Shown here one piece after another: positions 1-5,586 of a stretch of DNA of 9,293 nt. Source of the stretch: Candidatus Gerdarchaeota archaeon. Lineage in GTDB: Archaea; Asgardarchaeota; Heimdallarchaeia; JABLTI01. The notes beneath the pieces are model-generated. The model was not told the DNA's origin and did not search any database. It saw only the letters and a program-made list of their open reading frames with translations. The first letter of the stretch is position 1; every line of letters starts with the position of its first letter. A program made the translations under genes and the position numbers. The stretch lies in the NCBI GenBank assembly GCA_016840945.1, contig JAEORJ010000416.1:1-9293 (forward strand). The letters are read 5' to 3'.

Positions 1-1
1 A

Positions 2-442
2 CGGTCTACTCGAGTTGATCGTGAAATAGAATACGACTATGATTTCTATTGTCCCAACTGTTTCAAAATTTACGCTGAAGAGAAAGGATTCGATCTCGGT
101 TCTCGAGGAGTCTATTTTAGGTTTAAAAAATCACCTAGTTTAATTGGTATAATTATTCTATGGTCTATGTTCATCCTTGGTTTTATAATCAATTTCTTCT
201 ACCCTATAGGCTATCTTTTGTGGGTTGGCTCAATAATCGCTATGATTGTATTGAAAATCACAGCTTCAAAAAATTACAAAAAATATCTCAAATCTCAGGA
301 ATTAACGAAAGTAAAAATTGCTACAGCTCAACCTACAAAGAAGAAAGTTGAGATTAAAGAAAAAGGTAATTTCTGTCCCGCTTGTGGAGCAAATAATCCC
401 CCTGAGAGTAAGTTTTGCAACTCTTGTGGAAATATTTTGTAG
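2..442 (+). CDS. Membrane protein with zinc ribbons, 5' end outside window
   Basis: The frame is open from the first bases of the window, so the true start lies upstream; internal ATGs such as that at 167 are not the start. The visible 146 residues begin with a CPNC knuckle (C17, C20) that probably closes a zinc ribbon whose first knuckle is outside the window. Two hydrophobic stretches, about residues 46-66 and 68-86, look like a membrane hairpin. A lysine-rich linker follows, then a C-terminal zinc ribbon with C125, C128, C139 and C142 (CxxC-x10-CxxC). Small zinc-ribbon membrane proteins of this kind are common in archaea and mostly uncharacterised, so no function is assigned. The next gene starts 12 bases after the stop with its ribosome binding site in the gap, so the two are probably co-transcribed. 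Confidence 0.8.
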   Translation, partial: RSTRVDREIEYDYDFYCPNCFKIYAEEKGFDLGSRGVYFRFKKSPSLIGIIILWSMFILGFIINFFYPIGYLLWVGSIIAMIVLKITASKNYKKYLKSQELTKVKIATAQPTKKKVEIKEKGNFCPACGANNPPESKFCNSCGNIL

Positions 443-444
443 AA

Positions 445-449
445 GGTGA
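445..449 (+). promoter_or_regulatory. Shine-Dalgarno GGTGA that decides the ATG 455 start
   Basis: GGTGA matches the archaeal 16S anti-SD and ends five bases before ATG 455. It contains an in-frame GTG that could be mistaken for the start codon. Confidence 0.65.
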
Positions 450-454
450 AAGAA

Positions 455-958
455 ATGATAACAAATAAAATTAACAAACTATATTCAATCTTCATTGTAT
501 TTGTTCTAATATCAATTGTAGGATTCGTAAGTATTTCATCAATACAAGCAAAGACGGTTTCTGACACCATTACTTTAAGTGCTCTTGAAGAACATGCAGT
601 TAGTTTTAAGCTCCATGAAGATGATGCATTATATATTTCTGGTTCAATTTTCAGTGGAACAGTTGATTTAGCAATTTACGATTCAGAAAATTACCCAGAC
701 CCTTATTATTATGAAGAATATTGGTATGATCTTTATACGACCTTTACTCGAGAATTTGATGCTGGATGGACAGATACATTTTATGTTGTTTTTTATAATC
801 CAAGCACCACTGAATCAGCTTCACTAACATTCACCATTGAATCTGAAACAACATTCATGACTAATGTAATAGTAAACATTAGTTTAGGCATTGTTTTTCT
901 TGGAACAATTTTAGTAGTTAATTTCGTTGGAAAGAAAAACAACAATACCTTACAATGA
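455..958 (+). CDS. Secreted beta-rich protein with C-terminal membrane anchor (GOLD/PPC-like)
   Basis: This 167-residue protein has an N-terminal hydrophobic signal (about residues 9-30, ending near IQAK), a roughly 95-residue region of alternating beta-type segments rich in Tyr, Ser and Thr, one C-terminal transmembrane helix (about 136-158) and a short GKKNNNTLQ tail. That is a type I membrane layout with the beta domain outside. The pattern (F.L..D...I.G, VDLAIYD, then DTFYVVFYN) resembles small beta-sandwich domains such as pre-peptidase C-terminal (PPC) or GOLD domains; this is resemblance by eye only. An in-frame GTG at 446 is possible, but I place the start at ATG 455 because GGTGA at 445-449 makes a good Shine-Dalgarno sequence for it. 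It follows the zinc-ribbon gene closely and ends at a strong hairpin. Function unknown. Confidence 0.8.
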   Translation: MITNKINKLYSIFIVFVLISIVGFVSISSIQAKTVSDTITLSALEEHAVSFKLHEDDALYISGSIFSGTVDLAIYDSENYPDPYYYEEYWYDLYTTFTREFDAGWTDTFYVVFYNPSTTESASLTFTIESETTFMTNVIVNISLGIVFLGTILVVNFVGKKNNNTLQ

Positions 959-979
959 AAAAATAAAATTAAAAAAATA

Positions 980-1000
980 AAAGTGATTTATAATCACTTT
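980..1000. terminator. Bidirectional hairpin terminator between convergent genes
   Basis: A perfect 9-bp stem (AAAGTGATT / AATCACTTT) closes a TAT loop. On the plus strand it is followed by an eight-T run (1006-1013); on the minus strand it is followed by the complement of an A-rich stretch (961-979). It sits between the stop at 958 and the opposing stop at 1002, so it can end both transcripts. Confidence 0.75.
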
Positions 1001-1001
1001 A

Positions 1002-1892
1002 CTACTTTTTTTTCTTCTTAACAGGAACAGGTCGTGGAATGTTGCTAGATTTATTAGTACCTTGTTGAGATTGTTGTTGTTTTGATTGAGATTTAATAAC
1101 AGGTCGTGGTTTTAATGAACTAGTTGTAGTAGTTGTTTTAATGGTTGATTTTGAAGTAGCAGGTTTAATGGTAGTGGATTTAGTTGTAAAGGTTGGTTTT
1201 GTAGTAGTTGTTGTAACTCTTCTCTCTGGTAATTTAGGAACGACCCTCTTTTCTGGCAACCTTTTTACTGAAGATGCTGGTTTACTAGTTTGAGAAGGTT
1301 TTTTCATTTGTACAGGTTTACTAATTGGTTTAGAGGAAGGTTTCTTCATTTGAACAGGTTTCATCGATTTAGTAGGCTTTTTCATAGGTTGGATTGTTTT
1401 TGTTGGTTTTTTCATAGGCTGAGCTGAACTAGTGGGTTTTCTCATAGGTTGAATTGTTTTAGTGGATGATCTTGTAGACAAAGATGGTTTTTGCCTACCC
1501 ATTGGTCTTGATCCTTTGTTCCTTATAGGATCGACAGGTTTTCGAACTTTTTGTACTGTTCTTGAGGCTTTAACTGATGGTTGTTTAGTTTTAGATTTAA
1601 CTTCACCTATTTTTTCAATAGCATAAGCAGCTTCTTCCTTTACTTTATCATCAACATCTTTTTGTTTAGCGTATTTTAAAACTGATAGAGCTCGAGGATC
1701 GCCTATTTTAGCTAAAGCTTTTACTGAGTTGTTTCTGACAAATCTATCAGAATCATTCTTTAAAGCATTCATCAAAGGTTCAACAGAACGTTTATCTGGT
1801 ACTTGACCTAAATTCCAAGCAGCTTTTCTTCTAACACTTATATCACTATTCCTTAGATTTTGTATTTCTTGAACAACAGATATGTTTTGCAT
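1002..1892 (-). CDS. HEAT-repeat protein with long basic disordered tail
   Basis: This 296-residue protein has about three HEAT (PBS-lyase type) helical repeats in residues 1-98, recognisable by VRRKAAWNLGQ, SVEPLMNALKNDS, VRNNSVKALAKIGDPRAL and KEEAAYAIEKIG. From about residue 100 to the end it is low-complexity: rich in Lys, Arg, Pro, Thr, Ser and Gln, nearly free of acidic residues, with a repeated QPMKKPT unit and a KKKKK terminus. HEAT domains are protein-binding scaffolds; a long basic tail of this sort usually binds nucleic acid or acidic partners, so a scaffold role is inferred. ATG 1892 is chosen because GTGAT lies just upstream on the minus strand (1901-1897); the GTG at 1901 is part of that site. 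Transcribed divergently from the 29-residue-repeat gene. Confidence 0.85.
   Translation of the reverse strand: MQNISVVQEIQNLRNSDISVRRKAAWNLGQVPDKRSVEPLMNALKNDSDRFVRNNSVKALAKIGDPRALSVLKYAKQKDVDDKVKEEAAYAIEKIGEVKSKTKQPSVKASRTVQKVRKPVDPIRNKGSRPMGRQKPSLSTRSSTKTIQPMRKPTSSAQPMKKPTKTIQPMKKPTKSMKPVQMKKPSSKPISKPVQMKKPSQTSKPASSVKRLPEKRVVPKLPERRVTTTTTKPTFTTKSTTIKPATSKSTIKTTTTTSSLKPRPVIKSQSKQQQSQQGTNKSSNIPRPVPVKKKKK
1374..1463 (-). repeat. Three tandem 30-bp units coding QPM(K/R)KP decapeptides
   Basis: Residues 144-173 of the HEAT protein are three ten-residue units: TKTIQPMRKP, TSSAQPMKKP and TKTIQPMKKP. Degenerate copies containing KPVQMKKP continue to about residue 199 (down to 1296). The repetition suggests the disordered tail grew by slippage or local duplication. 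Confidence 0.75.
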
Positions 1893-1920
1893 TTTTATCA
1901 CGATTTAATCAATTTATCCT

Positions 1921-1932
1921 ATAACTAGTTAT
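1921..1932. promoter_or_regulatory. 12-bp perfect palindrome at the HEAT gene start site
   Basis: ATAACTAGTTAT is fully self-complementary and lies 9-20 bp downstream of the TATA-like box, where transcription of the HEAT gene should begin. That is where an archaeal repressor would block initiation. An operator role is inferred. Confidence 0.4.
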
Positions 1933-1940
1933 GAACTTCT

Positions 1941-1952
1941 CATATTTATATG
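1941..1952 (-). promoter_or_regulatory. TATA-like box of the HEAT-repeat gene
   Basis: On the minus strand this reads CATATAAATATG. Its centre is about 54 bases before ATG 1892, which puts the likely transcript start near 1920 and gives a leader of roughly 28 bases that contains the GTGAT ribosome binding site. Confidence 0.5.
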
Positions 1953-2006
1953 TCTGTTATAAGATTAAATCCTTTAATTTTTCCCATAACAAGATATTTA
2001 GAAACC

Positions 2007-2030
2007 TTTATTACAGTTTTCTGTAATAAA
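2007..2030. promoter_or_regulatory. Perfect inverted repeat, probable operator (copy 1 of shared motif)
   Basis: Ten-bp arms TTTATTACAG and CTGTAATAAA flank TTTT with no mismatch. The core, TTATTAC-N8-GTAATAA at 2008-2029, recurs with identical half-sites and spacing at 4099-4120 before the MFS gene. It lies about 145 bp upstream of the 29-residue-repeat gene. TATA-like stretches border it on both sides (AGATATTTA at 1992-2000 and AATAAATATA at 2025-2034), so a protein bound here would affect initiation toward 2173. Confidence 0.6.
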
Positions 2031-2040
2031 TATACAGACA

Positions 2041-2152
2041 ATTAATCGTGCTTTGATTAATAGCTATGAAGTATTAGGTGCTTACCTCCCTGATACATTC
2101 CGACTATTGGTCACAAAAGAAGACACTCGAACTTCTAGCGATTGAATTGCTA
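2041..2152 (+). promoter_or_regulatory. Hairpin-rich 5' leader of the 29-residue-repeat gene
   Basis: Four inverted repeats follow one another. At 2041-2061, ATTAATC / GATTAAT (7 bp perfect) encloses a 7-base loop. At 2071-2096, GTATT pairs with GATAC and AGGT with ACCT, with a CCCT bulge and GCTT loop. At 2118-2136, AGAAG / CTTCT encloses 9 bases. At 2136-2152, TAGCGA / TTGCTA has one G-U pair and a TTGAA loop; it shares base 2136 with the preceding hairpin. If transcription starts near the operator, most of this is an untranslated leader of over 100 bases, long for an archaeal gene. No known riboswitch or tRNA fold is recognised. Confidence 0.4.
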
Positions 2153-2161
2153 ATATACAAT

Positions 2162-2166
2162 GAGGT
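2162..2166 (+). promoter_or_regulatory. Shine-Dalgarno GAGGT of the 29-residue-repeat gene
   Basis: GAGGT ends six bases before ATG 2173 and fixes that start. The same bases plus the following A can pair with TACCTC at 2083-2088 in the leader. Confidence 0.7.
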
Positions 2167-2172
2167 ATAGCC

Positions 2173-3963
2173 ATGAAAGACGCTGCTCGGAAAGAGCTGT
2201 TAAGACAAATAGCGGAAGGAAGAATTTCCGCTGAAAAAGGGTATGAGCTTCTTCAAGAATTAGAACGTGAAGATGAAGAGTTAGCACGTTTAGATGAAAT
2301 TAATTCTACTAAAACAATTGTTTCCCCAGAAGCATTTGATGATATATCATCTCACATAGCTCCTTATGTTAAGCCTGAATTTTTACAAGCTTTAAAGGAA
2401 GTTAATTTTGAAGAAGGAATGAGCTATTTTGAGCTTAAAAGGTTAATACTTACGAATATTAGTAATGACTTTGCAAAATCAATAGCTAAGTTTGGATACA
2501 AAAAACTCTCAGATGATGATTTCTATAGTTTTCTCATTTATGGAATAACTCCTGATTACTTGTATGAATTACAAAAACGTGGATACAAAGACATTCCTGT
2601 TTCACAATTAATTAAAATGGGACTTCATGAAGTAGAAATTGATTTTATTGATGATTTGAAAGATCAAGGATTGACTAACTTATCACCAAATCAATTAGTA
2701 AAATTACGATTACGAGATGTTTCACCAGACTTTGTTTCTACGTTAAAAGAACTTGGTTACCATAATCTTTCTGTTAATCAGCTAGTTAAACTCCAAGCTA
2801 ATGGTGTAACACCAACTTATATTGAACAATTAGCAGAAATGGGATTTTCAGATCTTGCTCCAAGTGTTTTATTAAGTTTACATAGTGCAGGTGTAGATAG
2901 AGAATTCATTAAAAAAGCAAGAAATCAATTTGGTCAAGAAATCCCACTTAATCAAATTTTAAAGATGAGAAAATATGGTGTAACTGAGGCTTTCGTAAAA
3001 GAAATGAAAAGTTTGGGTTATGATAATCTCTCACCTAATCGTTTTGTTGAGTTAAAGAAAAGTAGTGTAGAATCAGCACATATATCTTCTCTAGAAGAAC
3101 TTGGGTTTTCTAATATTTCAGTGGATACTTTAATTGAGCTTCAAGAACATGAAGTTAATTTGAAGTATATCAAAAGTATTCTTGATACAGGATGCCCAAT
3201 TAAATCAATAAATGATTTTATTGACTTACGAGACCATGAAGTTACACCCGAATATGTAAGAGATATTATGAATTCAGGATTACGTATCAAAAATATTGAT
3301 GATATTGTTGAATTACGTGATCATGAAGTTTCACCAAAATACGTCAAAGAGATAATGGATTATGGTTTAAAGACCAATGATATTGATGATGTCATTGAAT
3401 TATACGATCATGATGTTTCTATTCAATATATTAGCAAATTAAAAGAATACAATATCGAATTCGATAGCATTGATGAAATAATCGAATTAGCTGATAATGA
3501 TGTTTCAGCTAATTATCTGATGAAATTGAAGGAAGCAGGAATTGACTTTCGTGATATTGATGATCTTATTGAGCTTGCTAATAACGATGTTTCACCTGAA
3601 TACATTACAGGTTTAAAAGAGGCTGGTTATAAGGTTAAAGACATTGACACACTAGTTGAATTAGCTGAAAATGATATATCAATAGACTATATTACACAAT
3701 TAGAAGAACTTGGATACAAAAGGTTAGACTTAGACGAAATTATCGAACTTCACGAAGCTGAAATTGATGCTAACTATATAAGGAAGATAAAAGAACTTGG
3801 TTATGATAAATTAAGTGTTGAGCAATTACTAGAATTCTATGAATATGAAATAGACGCTGAATACATTGAGAAACTTAAGAAATTAGGCATCAAAAATCTT
3901 TCACCAGAAAAAATAATTGAAGCTAAAGAAAATGATCTATTAGATTTCTTTGATAAAGACTAA
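2173..3963 (+). CDS. SHOCT-like N-terminus plus 17 strict 29-residue solenoid repeats
   Basis: This 596-residue soluble protein has no signal peptide or membrane segment. Residues 1-32 (ELLRQIAEGRISAEKGYELL) resemble SHOCT-like helical hairpins, a short domain often tied to oligomerisation or membrane-linked regulators. A linker and one divergent 30-residue unit (66-95) lead into 17 units of exactly 29 residues (96-588) without a single insertion or deletion, ending in LLDFFDKD. A typical unit is a hydrophobic residue, three variable positions, [FY][IV]..L...G[YFL], then ..[LI]....LI.L, predicting two short helices per unit and an alpha-solenoid. The GVTPEYIRELKALGY-type repeats I recall from some bacterial M56 peptidase and regulatory proteins have the same period, but no catalytic domain is present here. 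The later repeats are strongly acidic. Binding scaffold is the best inference; partner unknown. Confidence 0.85.
   Translation: MKDAARKELLRQIAEGRISAEKGYELLQELEREDEELARLDEINSTKTIVSPEAFDDISSHIAPYVKPEFLQALKEVNFEEGMSYFELKRLILTNISNDFAKSIAKFGYKKLSDDDFYSFLIYGITPDYLYELQKRGYKDIPVSQLIKMGLHEVEIDFIDDLKDQGLTNLSPNQLVKLRLRDVSPDFVSTLKELGYHNLSVNQLVKLQANGVTPTYIEQLAEMGFSDLAPSVLLSLHSAGVDREFIKKARNQFGQEIPLNQILKMRKYGVTEAFVKEMKSLGYDNLSPNRFVELKKSSVESAHISSLEELGFSNISVDTLIELQEHEVNLKYIKSILDTGCPIKSINDFIDLRDHEVTPEYVRDIMNSGLRIKNIDDIVELRDHEVSPKYVKEIMDYGLKTNDIDDVIELYDHDVSIQYISKLKEYNIEFDSIDEIIELADNDVSANYLMKLKEAGIDFRDIDDLIELANNDVSPEYITGLKEAGYKVKDIDTLVELAENDISIDYITQLEELGYKRLDLDEIIELHEAEIDANYIRKIKELGYDKLSVEQLLEFYEYEIDAEYIEKLKKLGIKNLSPEKIIEAKENDLLDFFDKD
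2458..3936 (+). repeat. 17 in-frame 87-bp units (29-residue protein repeat)
   Basis: Each unit is exactly 87 bases. Units differ a lot at the DNA level, so this is an old protein-level repeat. Later duplication blocks are visible: units 9-11 (3154-3414) mostly end in a DHE or DHD motif, and units 12-14 (3415-3675) carry DND, NND or END followed by VS or IS. Units 2-5 and 7 instead keep a (N/D)(L/I)(S/P/A)-type turn between their two helices. Confidence 0.85.
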
Positions 3964-3967
3964 TATT

Positions 3968-4010
3968 GGTAAAAAGTGCTTTTGCTACTTTTACCTTTCA
4001 TCTTTTTTTT
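3968..4010 (+). terminator. Hairpin plus T-run ending the 29-residue-repeat gene
   Basis: GGTAAAAAGT pairs with ACTTTTACC (one A bulged), with a further GC/GC pair around a TTTT loop (3968-3995), followed by an eight-T run at 4003-4010. More T-runs at 4022-4027 and 4039-4045 add extra termination signal. It begins five bases after the stop codon. Confidence 0.7.
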
Positions 4011-4058
4011 AAGAAAAAATCTTTTTTATTAGTCAGATTTTTTTTATTATAGCGAATC

Positions 4059-4069
4059 TTTAAATTTAT
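4059..4069 (+). promoter_or_regulatory. TATA-like box of the MFS gene
   Basis: TTTAAATTTAT is preceded by CGAA, which fits a BRE-plus-TATA arrangement. A start about 25 bp downstream would give a leader of around 40 bases that contains the palindrome at 4099-4120. Confidence 0.45.
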
Positions 4070-4098
4070 CAAATCTGGTATTGGTGTATTATTTTTTG

Positions 4099-4120
4099 TT
4101 ATTACAAAAAATAGTAATAA
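4099..4120. promoter_or_regulatory. Shared palindrome TTATTAC-N8-GTAATAA (copy 2)
   Basis: Seven-bp perfect arms are separated by AAAAAATA. Half-sites and the 8-base spacing match the site at 2008-2029. It lies 12 bases before the GTG at 4133 and just after the predicted transcript start, a position suited to a repressor. It could also form an RNA hairpin near the translation start. Confidence 0.6.
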
Positions 4121-4132
4121 AATCAAGAAGCT

Positions 4133-5488
4133 GTGATTATAATTTCAGAAGAAGAATTTGAACATAAAAAAGAAGATACTGTCTCCTTGGAAGATGACAT
4201 AGAAGAACTTCCTTCTGAAGAAAAAAAACCTAAAAATAGAAAGAGCCTTTTTGCAGCAATTTCAGTAACAAATTCAACTGGTGAATCATTCTTTAGTACA
4301 TTTTTCCCGCCTTTCGCAGCTTTAGCAAATCTCAGCGGAACATTGCTAGGATTAATAACATCAATTAGAAATCTTTTAGGTAGTTTATTTCAAGGTATTT
4401 TTGGAAGGTTCAGTGATAAATTCGGTCGTAAATATTTCCTATTAGCTGGTTTTACTGCTAATTTTCTTGTCATCTTTTTATTGATTTTTTATGACAAACC
4501 TGCAATGATTATTTTTGTTTCGATTATCCAAGCTATTGCTATCAGTATCATCGCTCCTGTTTGGAACGCTTCTTTAGGAGATATAACTAAAATAAAAGAA
4601 AGAGGTTTTTTTATAGGAAAAATATCTGCTTTAGGACTTGTAATTTCGGTAGGATTACAGTTACTAGTCACTATACTATTTTATTTGACAGATACAGTTC
4701 TACATGGGAAAATAATTTTTGGTTGGGAAATTAATATTCCTGAAGATATACAATACAAGATTATTTTTGGTATAGCAGCACTAAATTATCTTCTTTGTTG
4801 TTTACTAACTCTTACATTGAAGGAAACAAAAACCTCTGATTCAAATTATAATATACCACATATTTTAGAATCTTTTAAAGATCGTTCCTTCAGGAAATTT
4901 TTGATTATTAATTCAATTAATGGATTAGTGATGTCACTTTCTTGGCCTCTTTATCCTTATACTCAAGTAAATATACTTGAAATGAATTTTTGGGCGATTT
5001 CAATTTATTTTGCTAGTTTTACAGTCTTTATAGGTATAGGACAGTTAGTTGGTGGTAAAATTAGTAATCGTATCGGATGCAAGAATTTGATTGCAATTGG
5101 AAGAATATCGCTTTTTATTTTTGGTCCTTTATGGATATTAGCAATTCATTTCAATTCTTGGTGGTGGTTATTAATTGAAGGAGTAACTACAGGATTTCCC
5201 GTTGGTTTAGCCTTTGTAGGAATCAATACTTATGTTCTTAATGTTGCCCATGACGATTTACGAGGAACATATACTGGCTTAATGCAATTCTTCTGGGGGA
5301 TAACAACTTTTCTCGGATCTTTAATAGCTGGTATAGTAACTGATGTTCTTGTAGCAAAGATAGGAGCAGAGAACATGGGTTATATTATGTTTGGATCTAT
5401 TGCTGGTATTCGTTTAATAGTTTCGCTTGGTTATCTATTCATAGATGATATTTCAAAAAGAGGAACTGAAACAAAAACTATCAATTAA
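4133..5488 (+). CDS. Major facilitator superfamily transporter
   Basis: This 451-residue integral membrane protein has about 12 hydrophobic segments, the usual MFS number, after a charged N-terminal tail of about 38 residues. The diagnostic loop 2-3 motif is present as GRFSDKFGRK (residues 91-100), with a degenerate second-half counterpart GGKISNRIGCK (308-318). The segment APVWNASLGD...KERG (141-158) matches the TM4-5 region of drug and sugar exporters in this family. Substrate cannot be read from sequence. The start is uncertain: GTG 4133 is given here, but it lies inside a GTGAT resembling the ribosome binding sites of neighbouring genes, whose start codon falls nine bases later; here that codon is ATT (4142). 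It has its own promoter region and carries the same palindrome as the upstream repeat gene, suggesting co-regulation. Confidence 0.88.
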   Translation: MIIISEEEFEHKKEDTVSLEDDIEELPSEEKKPKNRKSLFAAISVTNSTGESFFSTFFPPFAALANLSGTLLGLITSIRNLLGSLFQGIFGRFSDKFGRKYFLLAGFTANFLVIFLLIFYDKPAMIIFVSIIQAIAISIIAPVWNASLGDITKIKERGFFIGKISALGLVISVGLQLLVTILFYLTDTVLHGKIIFGWEINIPEDIQYKIIFGIAALNYLLCCLLTLTLKETKTSDSNYNIPHILESFKDRSFRKFLIINSINGLVMSLSWPLYPYTQVNILEMNFWAISIYFASFTVFIGIGQLVGGKISNRIGCKNLIAIGRISLFIFGPLWILAIHFNSWWWLLIEGVTTGFPVGLAFVGINTYVLNVAHDDLRGTYTGLMQFFWGITTFLGSLIAGIVTDVLVAKIGAENMGYIMFGSIAGIRLIVSLGYLFIDDISKRGTETKTIN

Positions 5489-5522
5489 ACCATAATTTAT
5501 TTTTTAAAATTTCATATTATAA

Positions 5523-5542
5523 AGCAAATGATTTTTTTTGCT
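5523..5542 (+). terminator. Weak hairpin and T-run after the MFS gene
   Basis: AGCAAA / TTTGCT (6 bp) encloses a T-rich loop; an eight-T run (5532-5539) lies in the loop and the start of the right arm. T-rich DNA also occurs at 5497-5505. Archaeal termination relies mainly on T-runs, so this probably ends the MFS transcript. Confidence 0.4.
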
Positions 5543-5546
5543 ACAA

Positions 5547-5554
5547 TTTATATG
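5547..5554 (+). promoter_or_regulatory. TATA-like box of the dehydrogenase gene
   Basis: TTTATATG is centred about 36 bp before ATG 5587, predicting a very short leader of about 10 bases that begins close to the AGTGAT ribosome binding site (5577-5582). A GTAAT-N5-ATTAC inverted repeat (5554-5568) follows immediately. Confidence 0.4.
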
Positions 5555-5586
5555 TAATATAAAATTACTTCAAGAAAGTGATTACC

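Noticed and set aside
160..570. Open frames overlapping the first two genes in other frames and on the minus strand (160-351 +, 328-570 -).
   Set aside because: They overlap clear coding frames with zinc-binding motifs and a signal peptide, lack ribosome binding sites and show no recognisable protein features.
2041..2160. Possible tRNA, because of stacked hairpins and an ACTCGAACT stretch resembling a T-loop.
   Set aside because: No acceptor stem, no D-arm consensus and no proper anticodon stem can be assembled.
2458..3936. CRISPR-like or satellite repeat array.
   Set aside because: The periodicity is at the protein level with high DNA divergence and one continuous reading frame, so it is a repeat protein.
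4489..4671. Minus-strand open frame inside the MFS gene.
   Set aside because: Fully contained in a strong transporter gene and explained as its antisense shadow.
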